DNA of 64,000 bases from Argentina anserina (GCF_933775445.1 NC_065878.1:20348395-20412394), one strand, 5' to 3'. Positions 1-13,714 are shown, counted from the first letter of the stretch. Numbers and translations: made by a program. Notes: generated by a model not told the origin, from the sequence alone.

Positions 1-1610
1 TGGCCCTCACGGAGAAGTTCATCACGAGGAATACGAGCAAGAGAGAGACGCCTAGTTACCGCCTATCCCGCCTAGACGTACAAATTATTTCTGCCCAACC
101 CGCCTAGCCTTTTCTCTTGCAAAATAGTGACTATCATATCTTAGCCATATTTTAACTTGATAATGATGAGTATTTTAGATAACAAGAACTCAATTGAATT
201 GAAATGCTTGAATACAATTAATGCTTTTCGCATAAGGTATTCGATTTACGGATCAATCAATAAACAATGGAAAGATGTTGAAAGATTGGTTTTTCAGCAC
301 ATATGGAATCATGGATCATTGCTTAGAAAAAAAAAAGAGCAGTTATATATACATCGCATGAAGACAAGGGTCCATATTTTTCCCTAACATGTCAACTTCA
401 ATTCTAAGTGAAAAACAAGTAACTAAGATTCTTTAACTCCTCTATATATAGAAATGTGTGGGAGAAAAGCCTTAATGTTGATAGTGAGTCAAAATCACCA
501 AAAAATCGTAACCCAGATGCAGGTTGAGCTGGACTCCAACTTATATGAGGTGACTTCCTAGCTCAATATGGGGTCCTGATACCACTTAGTCGGAAAGAAA
601 GTAATTCTCTACAACTAATTAGCACATGTGTCATACAACCCGCACTGTATATTATTGCATATTGTTTTGTTATTTCTTCAGCCCAAGTTTATGTAGAGCT
701 ATACCACATTACGTACCACCGTACCCAATGAAGATTTCTCGATGCTGCCTCTTTAAAGCTTTTAAGTGAATTTGAATGTGCGATTACATCGCACAACGAA
801 ATTGATTATAACATTTGAACTTGAATTTTATCTGCTAGCTAATGTTCGAGGTTTATGGCAGGAGTGTAGATTGCGGACGTGAACCAGGAGGCAACTGTGC
901 GTTACAATGAAACAAGTTTGATTGAAGATCCAAACAATTTGGATTTCAGATTCTCCGATCCTAAATGTAAAGAGTTAATAATTAATAGAAGAATTATTCA
1001 GCAAATGAAAGGTGCCTATCACACAGTCGAGAACTAGCTAACCCAACTAGCTGGCCGCCTGGCCCTGCAGACTGCTCATGACTTGACCTTTCAAGATTAA
1101 AGTGCTTCTGTTTGCATGACTTCTACTTAAAAATGGTATATACGTAGCTAGGATTGAGAAATTCTATTTTTATTGTTCAAATATATCAGATTTGAAGATA
1201 ATTGATTGATCTGGTAGTGACATATATATAATAATGGCAAAGATGCATGTACACTACTATCCATATTATAATCAAATTTCATTCAAAACTAAATCTTTTC
1301 TAGGGTTCCTTCCTTGCCGATTATGATCTATATATGTCCACTTGCAATAGTTGTTGCACCCCTTCACAAAAGATATAGATTTTTTTTTTTTGGAATTGCA
1401 CTCGATGATCAATTTCATTAATAATAGCTCATGCTAGGATGATAGCTGATTCATAAACCGCAATGCATCATCACCACTTAAAGAACTTTACCTCACAATT
1501 GAGCCTACACAGCTTGAGTTTCTCATGAAAAAAGAAAAGAAAAAAACTCGAAAAACTATTGTAAACACAATAATTAGTGTAGAGCTTCATTGATTCTTGG
1601 CGTTGAATTA
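1..1610. other. Spacer, no gene seen
   Basis: AT-rich sequence with no coding segment that I can support. The first 120 bases contain several copies of a GCCTAG-type motif, which is common near the ends of plant hAT elements. An element may therefore end here, but no partner end or target duplication is inside the window. Confidence 0.5.
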
Positions 1611-2805
1611 GGCATTTTCCAACCCATGGGGTATGGTGCTGGTGTGCCACAAAAAAATGTTAGCGGGCTAAAAAATTTACCACACAATTTACCTTGGATT
1701 CTCTTTCACTTCAACTCCTCTATGAGATTGAGCAAAACCCACAAATATGACAGTGACGTCATCAGAGAGCCATGCTTACCATCTTAACGTTGGAAGGCGA
1801 CCAAATAACTGAGAAAGGAGCAGAGCTCCGTCGTACTGAGAATGAGAGCTCCACTCCCAGTCGGTCTCCCTTTTTTTCCTTCTCAATCATTATCACGCTA
1901 ACATTCTGATATAATTTCAATCAATGGTTACGATCAAGTGGTGGAGGAATCGTGCGACCTTGATTATACTATCTAATTTTATTTTACTTTTATTTTTGTA
2001 ACAGTCTGATAATACTCGTAATGAACCCTTGTAAAAAAAATTCTTGTAATTATGAATCTTTTATCAAAATATCACACCACATGTGGGTCCAGCCTAAAAA
2101 ATATTTTATTGTTTTTTGGTGAATAATTTCATAAATACATATCAACATTATTTAATAAATATATATATTTCATTATTTGAAAAAGAAGAAATGTATTTTT
2201 CTTTGTTAAAATAATATACTAGAACACTAAACTTGAATTAAACTTGTATTTTTTAATGTAATAACTCCTTAAATATACAACATTACCGATATAAAACTAA
2301 TATTTTTTAATGAACTAACAAAAATCACTTATTAAAACTATTAAGTAAATTACAAATATAAGCGACAAATAATAATCATTTAAAATAGAATTAATAATTT
2401 TCAACTTTGCTTCTAGAAATAAGTATAATTAAAAATACATGCAAATGAATATTATTTGGATATATCGATTGATACACGGAATAATCATGAGTAGTAGTAT
2501 TTTCTAACTATTTAATTATAATTTATGTAACTTAAATTAGTTAAATTTCTTTTAATTTTAATTTTTATGAAACAAAATTTCAAGTTTTATATTTTCACAA
2601 TACATTTATTAAAATTTTATTTTATTAGAATATAATTGTAATTAAATTATAGTATATAAATTAAAAGGTACAACACACATTAAAAAAATATTAAAAGGAT
2701 ACATTATAAAACATTTGAATTGAATACGGTTGATGTCAAATCGATAAATAGTGTCAATTTTGTGCGCTACAATATAGCCTAAAGACTACAGAGTTGGAAA
2801 ATGCC
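1611..2805. mobile_element. MITE-like element with matching inverted ends
   Basis: The left end begins GGCATTTTCCAAC and the right end reads GTTGGAAAATGCC, which is its exact reverse complement over 13 bases. The interior is very AT-rich and non-coding. Size (1,195 bp), short inverted ends and lack of coding sequence suggest a non-autonomous DNA transposon, possibly PIF/Harbinger-like. The flanking trinucleotides (TTA on the left, ATA on the right) do not match exactly, so the family is uncertain. Confidence 0.5.
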
Positions 2806-4712
2806 ATACTACGCTCCAGAAACTACTATTGCTTAAGAACTAATGCACAGTAACATACCGTACTGTATACGTTATAAGCCTAAACCTTATATATCTATAT
2901 GTGCCTTGTCAGTCCTTTTGATTACTGCAATAATTTCTTTTTCTTGGTGCGATGATTTAATAAGAAATATATTTCTTCTACTTGTAAGCTAAACATGGTT
3001 AATTGTTGCATGCATAAATCTCGAGTACGGTATTAGTTCGTAAGCTCATGGTCATCTTGAAAACTCTTGGTTTAGAAAAATGGTAGCCAGTGAGCGATCA
3101 CTGATCACAACTAATGGGAATTCTTGGTGCCAATAGGACCTTGGAATTAGTCGACGGTGGGTTTCAAGAAAATTTCGGCTAGGAAATAAGACTATAGTTT
3201 TTGGTTAATTGGTTTGGTCGTCTATCTAGTCAAATTAAACTGGTGGGTCAACACGGACTAATGGCATATGGCTTTGGTTTCAGTCTCTTGCAAAACAAGA
3301 GTGGCAACAAAGACATTATAATCTTTGCATCCATTTGCCAACTTGCTTAATCAAGTTGCAGATAGATGGATAGATAGAACCATCCTAGCTTCTTACATAC
3401 AACGACATATAGTACACCAGGAAGAAGATAGATTATAAAAGGGGGTAGCTAGCTCAAGTTTTTCGCAACTTGCTCATAATATTGTTTCCTCCACTCACTA
3501 ATTAAAGTCAAGTTGCAATTTTTGCGGTTAACTAGCTTAGCTGGGTTGAGTTTGATTCCATCAATCGACAAAATCAAATCACTGTTTGTACAAATAATAA
3601 TGCAATATATATGCCAATATATATTCAAACAATGCGTGCATACGCTTCCATGGAAAAATTCCAATATAGCGAGCTAGCTACATCTTACTTTTTCTTTTGT
3701 AAACTACAACATTGGAATTGAATTTTTCTTCGTTTCTGTACATTCTTCAAATGCAAACTGCAAAAGCTAGACAACTGTGCCGGACTGGCTGCTCCAGTAT
3801 ATAAATTAAATAGCACATGAAAATCAAGTGCAAAGTACACAAATTAAAAGAATCATGGAGCTAACGTAACAGTTGTGTTCTTAAATTATGAATTCATGAT
3901 TATCGATGTACATGCACTGATGCTGTGATGCACATATCATGTCAAATCAATATGATCATATTATTTGATTTCCTAAATCAACTATGGTAGTTTAGGTGGA
4001 AGTTTCAACCTTAATCGTTGTCTTACGGTCTCACCGATAATGGTAAATACTGAATTCAATATTTATTGAATTTTTCCTTAATAAGCTTTTGCCCCTTAAG
4101 TTTCAACTTCAGTAACAATGCATATATTACTAATATTAGTTATCTGATGATGATTATTGCCTCTTCTTTCTCTGACACACTGCACAATATTGGTGTCCGT
4201 GCGAATCTTCACGCTTTACAGCAGCTTCTCATTGGCATTTACGTACGATTATAATCGAAAGAATACTGATTAGCTTAAACTTTTCTTAATTAATTAGGTG
4301 CTCAATTAAAGAGTACGGAATACATACACTAACTAGTACATGCAACCCTTTATTCGTACCATTAAAAAACCATTTGTTTACAAATTAATTGACATAGTAA
4401 CTGGGCAATAAGTACTCGAGTCGCAGCAGCTGCTAGTCGATCTGCTACTGAAATGAATCTCAACACAATAATTCGTATATGGTACGAATGTACTGATGTA
4501 CACCAAGCATTTCTAAATAGGCACAGATCTCTACGATATTCAGCCAGTTCTTTCCATTATCACAAAGCTTTAGAGAATCTCATGCAAATTACTATGATTA
4601 ATTGCAGTCATTCACTTTAAGCCCCGATTGTACGAGAAAATATAATTAAAGAGAGAAAATACAAATAATGGAGCAAAATGAGGGTATATATTTATTTTGA
4701 GGAGTGTTAGGG
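2806..4712. other. Spacer, no gene seen
   Basis: Low-GC spacer. Short open frames of 60-71 codons occur on both strands, but they have no recognisable domain and no supporting splice or codon signal. I see no RNA gene or clear repeat. Confidence 0.5.
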
Positions 4713-5355
4713 TGTCATAATATGACGATAAATTCGCCGTCACAATTTTACGTAGCATGTTACGTCATATTGTTAAATTAATAATTAAAATTATATAAAA
4801 ATATTATTTTAAATGAAAAGACAATCATATTCTTGTTAATTCAATTGTTCTAAATTATCCTTAAAAATAAATATTATTTTTTTAGGATATAATCGATTTA
4901 AGGGGATATGTAAAATAATAAATGATATTTTTTCTAAAGTATATATATCTTAAGTAATACTATATTTAATACAAATATGTCAAGATTCATGACTTTTTTA
5001 TTTAATTAGTTTATATTTACGATTAATTAATAGTTATAATTAATTAATACAATTACTATATATGCATTCTACACACATGCAGTCATGCACACATATATAT
5101 AATTATATATATATTTCAAGCATATTTTGTATATATCGTATTTTTTTATATATTTTAAAAGTATTTTAAAAAAATAAATAATATAAAAAAGAATTATAAT
5201 TTTTTTTATAATAATTTAGAGCCAATGGATTAACAAATATAAGATTATATTTTTATTTAAAAATAACATTTTTGATTATTATAATTACTGATATAGTAAG
5301 ATAACGTGACATGATACGTGGATTGCGGCGCCAGATCTGACGTTATATTATGACG
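4713..5355. mobile_element. Long-TIR MITE upstream of the 3' side of PYL
   Basis: The first about 60 bases (from TGTCATAATATGACG) and the last about 60 bases (ending ATTATGACG) are imperfect reverse complements, sharing TCATAATAT, a GTCAC/GTGAC block and ACGTA..CATGT blocks. The about 520-bp interior is extremely AT-rich with no coding frame. This is the structure of a Mutator-like or fold-back MITE. I could not find a convincing 9-bp target duplication, so the superfamily is open. Confidence 0.55.
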
Positions 5356-5719
5356 ATAAAATATTTTTCATTCAGTTTAGAAGTAAGTAGCTTCGATAAT
5401 TTTAAGCATGTTTATCCTGTATTTTTTTTATCATATTCTTCATCAAGAACGGAAGAAGATCCAAAGGAACAAAAAAACAAGAAAATTGAAGGTAGCACGA
5501 AAATATTATATTAGATCATCTGATCATTGCATGAACAATATGATCGAGAAAAACAGGAATACAGGATAAACATGCAGAGCCACTATACACATACACCGTA
5601 CGACACCATCTGACCATTTTAACCCTATAACGAATCTAAAAATTTCCAACCAGCTCACATAATCACAATTGGAAATCAAAAAAAGAATGAATCTTAGTGA
5701 TGTCATGTGATCATATGAA

Positions 5720-6370
5720 TTATTCCGGTTTGCTCATACTCTCGGCGATCTGAGCCAACGACTGCAAGTTACAACGCACGATGGTGTCTGCAAACACGCA
5801 GGTCTCCTCTTTCGTGTTTCCCGTCGGCACGTCGACGACGTACGACTCTACGACAACGGTTCCGGTGCCGTTCGACGAGGCGTGTAGTGTTGTCACGGAG
5901 CGGTAGTTCCTCAGGCGGTGGTCTCCACCGACAACGCTGAAGCTTAGCACGTGGCGCTCGTCGTCGAGAATCTCAAGTCTCTCGGTGCTGGAGGCCGCGG
6001 GGAGGCCCGACACCACGTGTACCTCTCGGAGCGTGCCGACTTTGATGGTCGGATCCCCGCCGATGACGTGGCAGCTCTTGAGGAAGTGCTTGTAAGCTTG
6101 TGGGTTGTCGAAGCGGCGCACCACGGACCAAACGGTGGGGACGGGAGCGTCGATGTTCTGCACCACCACGGAGCAGCACTGGTTCGGCAAGGCCATCGTC
6201 GAGTAAGAGTGGTAAAGAGCCACGGAGTCCGGTATGTTGACGGAGCGTGGGGAAAGAGGAAGAACCTGGCGCGTGACTGCCTGGGACTGCTTGTGGCTGA
6301 TGGCCGCGGCGGCCGCGGTTGTTATTGGGGTAGGGGAGTTGATCCTCTGAAGCTGAACAGAAGAAGGCAT
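5720..6370 (-). CDS. ABA receptor, PYL4/5/6-like (PYR/PYL/RCAR family)
   Basis: A 216-residue single-exon protein of the START-like fold. In this family the receptor binds abscisic acid and then inhibits clade A PP2C phosphatases, releasing SnRK2 kinases. Visible hallmarks are the gate loop SGLPA (residues 121-125), the latch HRL (151-153), the ABA-carboxylate lysine in AYKHF (Lys94), the ESYVVDVP strand (175-182) and the C-terminal helix with RCNLQSLA. The first about 60 residues are variable and Ala/Ser-rich, as in the intronless PYL4-6 subgroup. The Met at 6370 is the first in frame and gives a normal family length. GC content is clearly higher than in the surrounding AT-rich DNA. The exact paralogue number cannot be fixed without a tree. 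Confidence 0.93.
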   Translation of the reverse strand: MPSSVQLQRINSPTPITTAAAAAISHKQSQAVTRQVLPLSPRSVNIPDSVALYHSYSTMALPNQCCSVVVQNIDAPVPTVWSVVRRFDNPQAYKHFLKSCHVIGGDPTIKVGTLREVHVVSGLPAASSTERLEILDDERHVLSFSVVGGDHRLRNYRSVTTLHASSNGTGTVVVESYVVDVPTGNTKEETCVFADTIVRCNLQSLAQIAESMSKPE

Positions 6371-6470
6371 TTGCTCTTCCGTGTAACAAACAAGATCAAG
6401 CTTAGCTTCAGAGGAGAGAGCTATGAAATGAAGCTGGTGTGTGTTTATGGATAGAGGGTTAGTGGATGGA

Positions 6471-6490
6471 GATATATATGATCGTATATA
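6471..6490 (-). promoter_or_regulatory. Candidate TATA region of the PYL gene
   Basis: Two TATA-like stretches (TATATA at 6473-6478, and TTATATAC on the minus strand at about 6484-6491) lie 100-120 bases upstream of the PYL start codon. Either could place transcription start some 70-90 bases before the ATG. Inferred from spacing only. Confidence 0.4.
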
Positions 6491-6902
6491 ATGGCGCGGT
6501 GGGAGAGGAAGGAGAAGAAGGAGATGTAGTTGTGTTTGGAACTTTGGATGGATTTAAGAGTTTATAATAATGGCCATGTTGTTGAAGAGAGCTCAAGAGT
6601 TGGGTCGTTCGGCTCCACTTGGATTAGTTTTGATGGCATCGTTTCCTCGGACAGAGAAAGATGATCACAGGGCTTACGCCGGACTTGCAAGTGGATCCTC
6701 AACTTGCTGCTATCCTCCCTCCTCCTTTGGACTTTGTGTTTAGTTTAATTATCTATTTCTATATATTTCCAACTGTAACGTACTATTTAGGCTCTAATTC
6801 ATTTTCATTATTTTAATTAATGAAATTATGTATTTAAGTCTCTCAATGCAAAATGGAATGAACTCGGCATTTTTTTTATGTAAATAGGTGACATATTATT
6901 TT

Positions 6903-7566
6903 TAAGATTAAATACTTGTGATATCTAATATTTTATGTAAAAAAAATTTTATCTTTTAAGTTTCAAATTAAATTAATATATCCTTAAATTTATATTTGTC
7001 GACAATTTTATATATTCTGTTAGTTACCGTTATAATATTCCGTTAAGTTTTTAAAATGACTTAAATACCCCAAATTCAAATCAATTTATTTTCTTTTCTA
7101 ATTATTTTGTTTTTTTCTCTTATTTTAATTTCTTGAATTTATTTTTGCGCCCTTTATTTTTAGTGCATTTATTATATAAATTATAACAATGTTATCAACA
7201 CAAATTTTCAAACTTATGTCTGTATATATGAAAAAGAGATAATGCTATCAAGACAAAATGTCAAATTTTTCAATAGTACTTTATCAAAAAAATCCGCCTA
7301 ATATCAACCTAGAGAGAGAGAGAAAATATGAATAAAAGCGTTAAAAGGGTAAAAACTAAGGAAAAATTAAATTAATTTTATGGAGATATTTTAGTTATTT
7401 TAACGTCAAATGTTTGACATGTTGGTGAGTTAACGGATTAATTTGACGGAATAGACAAAACTGTTGATAATATAAGAGTTCAATAATATATGAATTTAAT
7501 TAAAACCCGAGGTGCAAAACTGTTTTTAGGTATAAAACATAAGGTGTCACAAATATTTAATTCTTA
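6903..7566. mobile_element. Long-TIR MITE upstream of PYL
   Basis: The left arm beginning TAAGATTAAATACTTGTG and the reverse complement of the right end, TAAGAATTAAATATTTGTG, match imperfectly over roughly 130 bases. The match continues through a TTATATT.GTC.ACA..TTT block and a CTGTTAGTTA/CCGTTAACTC block. The 664-bp element is non-coding and AT-rich. It resembles a MULE-type or fold-back MITE. No unambiguous target duplication was found. Confidence 0.5.
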
Positions 7567-10082
7567 TTTTTATTATAATTAATAAAATAAATTTTAACTG
7601 CTCGTGTGGAACGTTATCAAGCACCGTAAGCAGAGAAGTCAAAAATTCCACTTATCTATTCATTGAAAAGGTTAAGAAATTTTCTTCTCCACAAACTACG
7701 CTTCTTGATGAAAAAAACAAACTCAAATAATTGATTTTTTAATAATACTTTATTTACCTTAAATCGGTTAAGTTTATGTAGAGCTTGAATTAATGAAGCA
7801 TTAATTTGCTAGACATGCACTAGCGCTAAAGATGCTATATGTAATCAACAAAACTTTATTAGGGCATAATGATGAGCCTCCCAACTAGGATGGGTTCTAG
7901 ACCCTTTTTTTTTTCTAAATTGACTTATAATTTGTGTAAAATTATATATGGTACAATTTGTATTATTGATTTTGCCTTTTATGGACATTCACGATGATCA
8001 TGACTAATGTAAACCGAACTTTCTCCGTAGCAAAAGAGTACATATGTTTTTTTGATAACAAAAAAGAAGAGTACGTATGTTGAAAATTCAACTCAAAATT
8101 TTGTCAAAAACAGAAAAGAAACTCAAAATTATGTCAGTAATTACTCTATCCTACATTCCTACTCTCATTTGCTTAGATATTCCAAGTTTGAATACTATAT
8201 CTCCTTTCCAGATTAGAAGTTTATTCTGTATACCCGGAACACCATGTGACACTGCCATACGATGTACTAAGTCATTATATTACTTTATAATGTGGTAAAT
8301 ATGCACATGGTGAAAGGAGAAAAAATTATTTAAATATGAGTAACCAATCAGAAATAAACACCATAAAAATGGATCAATAACATTAAAATGATACGCCACG
8401 TAAACTATGTACTAGATACATATAATAATTTTTCTCCAAATTAGCTCAATCTTCTGAAAATTCCGGCCAATTGTACTAACTTTTTAAGCTATCACACTAA
8501 GTTTGTTTACAACGTTCATTCTTTTCAAATTAAAACACAATTGAGCTAATAAGCGCACGAATCTCAAACATTTTTCTGCAAAACGTGCAAATAGCCATAT
8601 CCTTATCATCATAGCATTTTGTGTGTTTTGACTTATACAACATTTATATGAATGTATTGTTCGATCGTCACCTTGTTTATACTTATCCAACTTAGTTGAA
8701 ACTTTTAGGAGATCCACCAAACAAACAGATTAGGCATGCTTGGATTGAGTTCCGAGTTCCGACTATCCACTATTTGACATCCGTATATATTGACTGCCAG
8801 AAAATCTCGTCGATCAATTAATCAACTATCCGCGCCGTCGGCCGTCCACATGCATAGCATCGATCATCCACTAGCTAATGAAGAAATTATAACAGCAATT
8901 TCACTAATAAGGTTCAATTATCCACTAACAAGTTTTAGGTTTTACCATGTCGATCTAGTAGTTAATTAAAAAAAAGAAGGTTTTAGCATGTTATTTAAGA
9001 TCGATCATGATGTATCAATATGAATATTTCGGTGAGAAAATAAGAAACGCGTTTTTGAATGTTCTTGTGCAATTTTCTCTCAAAACAAGCATCACTAATT
9101 CACTATCCTTCCTTCGATTCTCGTGTATGGGCGAATGTATCATTAGCCCCATTGCGGAGACATGACCTAAACTCTATAATGCATTGATTATATTTTGATT
9201 CAGAATTCCATATCCGTGTACATGCATGGTTAATATTACTCCAAATGTGTTAAGCCAAGATATTTGTTGAAAATATATATTTCAACATCGATAAATTAAG
9301 GTTGATCACAAGAGAGCTCAAGGGCATGCTTCAAACTACGCCTTCAACTGTCATGAGTTCTGAAAACTATCCAGATCGAACAACTTAATTTCCAATTTCT
9401 CGATCTCATCCTCCCGGAATTAAGTTGCTGCCGCTTCACCGTTTAATTTACTTTACGAACTTTCAGCGTGTTTCTCTCAACTTGAGCTTTCCTTTCGAAT
9501 TTTTTTTTCAATAATTCCATGCACGGTTTCCACCCACCTTCACCAACTTGATCGTATTCAAAGTTGGAACCACTCCTTCACGTGCGTATGGTACTATATC
9601 GCTCCCCAACTAGACCCTTTGCTTAATGCCTTTGCTTTCTCAGCAGGTAATTCTATGAGCTTTTGGCCTTTGAAGAGTACTTGGGCGAATAATCAAACTC
9701 ACGTTGGCATTTCAAAATGTTTTAGAAGTTGAAGCAAATACTACAAGTGGCCTAATCGTACGTCCTTGTCTAATTGGCTGTGTTTCCCATCCTAGGGTCG
9801 AACTCTGAAGCTGTCAAGATCGCTAGACATTGAATATATGAAGATGCAAACAAGATATTGACATTTACCGATCACTATATTTAGCCTTATTTGTCACCTT
9901 TCCGGAACCAGGTTAGAAAATCTGTAATGTTACGATCTTTTATTGCCCGGAACTCCTTCTGCCAAATTACCAGGCTGCAGTTTGACAGAAATTATTGAAT
10001 CTTAATTTGGAACCTATGTTATGCGTGATCAATGATTTATTCACAAATCAGAAAAACATGATTAGATTGATATGAGCTGTTG
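7567..10082. other. Spacer, no gene seen
   Basis: AT-rich spacer on both strands. Open frames of 73 and 78 codons at 8077-8298 (+) and 8484-8720 (-) have low-complexity translations and no domain. Nothing else is supported. Confidence 0.45.
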
Positions 10083-11560
10083 TCACGGGCGTAGATACAT
10101 GGAGACTAGAAGGGTCAAATGCCCCTCCTGGCCATCTTAACAATTGTGTTACACCATTGGATTTTTGCTTTAGAAGAATGAAGCCATTTTATACATTTTG
10201 CCCCTTCTAATGTATGTTATCACCTACTACTACTTTTAATTAGCTTATAAGATTAAAGCAAATCAATGTATCTTAACAGAGGTTTCCTCTCATTCTCTTT
10301 CTCTTCCAGATCAACTATGAGCTCATACATACTTATAGTGTTTTTGTTTTTTTTCTTCTTCTTCTAAACTTCTTAATTATATTATTTGAAGAGTTATTAG
10401 TGATAACAATTAACTTAAAATTTTATAATTAGCTCATTTAATTTGTAGAATAGTACTATACATGAGTTTTGACCCATCTTAACAAAATTTCTGGCCACTG
10501 GCTGTTGTACTTCTCTATTGGCCTCAGTGATCAGAAGCCAACTTAGCAAGCTTGTTGCTAAATTCTGTTAGCACTTGGTAGTAAAATCATACACACATTT
10601 ACAAATTCTAGTTTTCTTTATGATATTGATTTCACAAAGCACCTCCATTCAATATTCCGCACTTGAAAAATTATGAAAGGAAACTATCACCTAATGTCGC
10701 TAAAACTTAGAGAGGGGTGCCAATATATATGATTATCATAGGTTTGAGTGTTATTAAGCCAAATTTAAGGAACAAGACTATAAGAATCTAATTATAGGGG
10801 TGCTGTGGCACCTATTGGCACCCTACTAGCTCCACCCCTGGTCAGAGGCGGGGGGACATAGAGATGTAGTGAGTCACGTGCCCCAATCAGTTCTAGTGGT
10901 TACATTTTACTTGGGCACCATTAGTAATATTGCACCACTTTAAAGGTAAGCCTTATGTTGGGCATGTGCTGGGTCTAAGTTTCGATCCTAGCTTTCATCA
11001 TATTTTTCTTTTATCTTGTTCTCTTTCTTAACAACAATACTTTTTGCTCCATGAATAAGACAATTAACAATATTCTCATTCTAAATTAAGTTTTTACATT
11101 ATGCTAATTGTATCAAAAAACTTTATCACTGTTATAGGAAAAATGGAAGTGAGTATACTCATTTCATTGATAATCTCTTTTATATAGATGTCATGATTAT
11201 AATAGAAGTAAATGATAATTATAATAATAATTAAGACTACATAATTATTTATTTAAATGTTACGTCCGTTGACCGTAAACGTTATTAACTTGTTCCGTCA
11301 TTTACTTTAACGAATGCACACTAATAGTGTTGTTCATTCAATAATCAGAATTATGATAACACTAGTTGGTGTGATTCTTCTAAGTTATTTGGAATTTTTG
11401 TATAAAATCAAGAACATAGTAGAAGCATGTGTTGACTCTCAACTCAAACACGAATATCATATACAATCTTTCAAGATTTTATGTTTTTCTCATTATACTA
11501 GTTCATTTGTGTGCCCCAGTAATCTTATGGTTTTGTCTCCGCCACTGTATGTAGTTATGT
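10083..11560. repeat. Adjacent degraded hAT-like elements
   Basis: Two neighbouring pairs of end-like sequences are visible. One runs from CACGGGCGTAGATAC near 10086 to GCTCCACCCCTG near 10840, whose reverse complement is CAGGGGTGGAGC. The second runs from CAGAGGCGGGG near 10844 to CTCCGCCACTG near 11547, whose reverse complement is CAGTGGCGGAG. The CAGxGGCGGAG style of end is widespread in plant hAT-type non-autonomous elements. The ends have diverged and no 8-bp target duplication is obvious, so the boundaries are approximate. Confidence 0.4.
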
Positions 11561-12625
11561 TCCAATAGAGCATGGATACATTGTAATATGAGCATACACT
11601 TAATAACTATCACTCTTCATCTTCAGAACTACAACTCTACAAGAATGCAAGTTCAACTAAAACAAAACTAGAAAAGAAGAAGAATATACTCGAAGTTGAA
11701 GAAACTTGTTCGTGCAAAGACCCTGAGTGATTGCATCAAAAAAAGAAGAAGACCTGAGTGAACTCATTTTGCAACTTTATCCTGTCTTTGACAATAGGCA
11801 GGGGCACAGGGTCAAGAGTTTCTCTTCCAAATTAGCCTGTTTATCCCAATGGAGCCATTTTGGCTCCTTTCAACTCCAAATCCGCACTACTTTCTGTTCC
11901 AACTGTTGGAGGAAGAAGCTTTCACATTTTGAACCTGCTACAGGACGCTTTCTACAGTAGTTTTACAGCTTCTTGTTCATCTGTGTTGTAATTCTTAATA
12001 CATTGCTACAGGACCCACTGGTCACCAAATTAAGGGAGCAAGTTTATGAGTAAAGAGGTGGAACAATGGCCTTTTGGCATTTCGATTGGCATGTTTGCAT
12101 CTATTGGATTTATGGGAATGTAGGATCCTTCATTTGTCAAGAAGATATTTTGCATTTCTGTTCAAATTCATTTACTCTACTGCAGTTGCTGATATGAGAT
12201 TCTCAATACATACTTTTGTAGGCTACAACTTTGACAAGCCTGCATCTTTTAGTCACAATTACATAATTTGCTCTATTTAATCACAAATGAAAAGTGCAAA
12301 AGGGAACAAAGAATCAGTTATGTTTTGAACTTCCGTAAAATTTATAAACTTCCATCTTGAGACAAACAAACATAATTACAATTTACAACAAAGAATCAAT
12401 TCATGGGCTAGTTTATAGATCATAGTCAAGGCAACTTGTCCACAGATGAGAACAGGAAAAATCGTCACTGCTACATTCTCTCGTCTAAAAATCTATAAGA
12501 GAACGAGCTATGACAAAAGGAAACAGTTCACTCAACAAACAGTACCACAACTCTACTGGAACCCATCATCATCACATGACATGGAACTAAGCAACAGCAC
12601 AGCTGTAGCATTTGACGCTTCCTCA
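11561..12625. other. Spacer and 3' region of the DREB2 gene
   Basis: No coding sequence recognised. The part next to 12625 is expected to hold the 3'UTR of the minus-strand DREB2-type gene. No poly(A) signal was singled out. Confidence 0.4.
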
Positions 12626-13714
12626 TCAGCTCCCATAGCTTGCTCCACCAGTGAAGCCGTAATCAAAATCATCCATCCTGAAGTATCCGTGATTATCTAC
12701 TCCAACGTTATTCTCCTGCATCTGATGATTCAGCAAATCAAAGCCATAGTCAGCAACAGAAACTTCCTGGTCCATGTGCTGCAACTGGATTGATGAATCC
12801 GATGGTGTGGCGCCCTCACTAGAAGCCATGTCTGTGAACTGATAATGACCAACATTGGAGCTCGACTCTTCCTGATGTCTCAAAGCAGGGATGTTATCCT
12901 CCGAAGGGCCACAAAGATCATCTACATAGATAAGCTCATCCACCGAAAACTGCTTCAAGTAATCCACATCAAAGCCACCTCCGCAAATCCAATCTTGTGC
13001 CTCCTCTGGGACACCAGGTTGATCTGTGTAAATGTTGTCCACAGGGACTTCACTCTTCACCTCTAAATCCCCTGTATTATCAGACGCACCGGGTTGAGTA
13101 AATGAATTCGGCCAAGTATAACTTATCGATTCACCCTCGCCATCCTCGGTTTTCATACAGGACTCCTCCTCTGCACACACCTCGGATTTAACAGACTGAC
13201 TCAACAACGCCGTAGATTCACAGCACCCTTGTCTTGCCACAGAAGCACCCCCTGAAACCGACGAAGTCTCATGCGACAATTCACTCCAAGAACACGCATA
13301 ATTTCTCTGATTGTTCACACTAGGCCGGTTAAGGCGAGCAGTGGCACCATACATGGCTCTTGCGGCTTCATCATAAGCAAGCGCAGCAGCCTCAGCAGTG
13401 GGGAAAGTACCCAACCAAAGCCTACTTCCTTTATTCGGCTCTCGAATCTCCGCAACCCACTTCCCCCACGTCCTCTGCCTAACACCTCTGTAATTACACC
13501 TCTGATTCTCCGGCCCTCCTTTACCCTTCATGCACCCCTTCTTCGACCCCTTCGCCTGAACCTTACGAACTTTAGCCTCTAACTGATTGTTATACTCTTT
13601 CCACCTCTTCAGAGTCTCCTCAATACTAGCTCCATCCTTCTTACTTCGCCGCCGCTTCTTAGAACTATCCAGAGGCTGTGAAACCCCCTTAGAGCTCTGC
13701 TTATAAGCACCCAT
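12626..13714 (-). CDS. DREB2-type AP2/ERF transcription factor
   Basis: A 362-residue nuclear transcription activator of the DREB2A/2C group, which binds DRE/CRT elements in drought- and heat-responsive genes. The reading frame is open further upstream to 13849, but I start at 13714 because MGAYKQ begins the family-like N-terminus and the upstream part appears to be 5'UTR and intron. A basic KKRRRSKK signal lies at 19-26. The AP2 domain spans about 74-132 ([19 protein letters not shown], with the DREB-type Val in WVAEI). After it comes a Ser/acidic stretch with SEVCAEEE, resembling the negative regulatory region of DREB2A. The C-terminal part is acidic with [15 protein letters not shown], a likely activation region. 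Coding sequence is in one exon. DREB2A versus DREB2C cannot be settled by eye. Confidence 0.92.
   Translation of the reverse strand: MGAYKQSSKGVSQPLDSSKKRRRSKKDGASIEETLKRWKEYNNQLEAKVRKVQAKGSKKGCMKGKGGPENQRCNYRGVRQRTWGKWVAEIREPNKGSRLWLGTFPTAEAAALAYDEAARAMYGATARLNRPSVNNQRNYACSWSELSHETSSVSGGASVARQGCCESTALLSQSVKSEVCAEEESCMKTEDGEGESISYTWPNSFTQPGASDNTGDLEVKSEVPVDNIYTDQPGVPEEAQDWICGGGFDVDYLKQFSVDELIYVDDLCGPSEDNIPALRHQEESSSNVGHYQFTDMASSEGATPSDSSIQLQHMDQEVSVADYGFDLLNHQMQENNVGVDNHGYFRMDDFDYGFTGGASYGS

Noticed and set aside
5951..6454. 167-codon open frame opposite the PYL gene
   Set aside because: It is the antisense shadow of a GC-rich coding exon and has no recognisable domain.
12446..12793. 115-codon plus-strand open frame at the DREB2 3' end
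   Set aside because: It overlaps the real minus-strand coding sequence and reads as its antisense.
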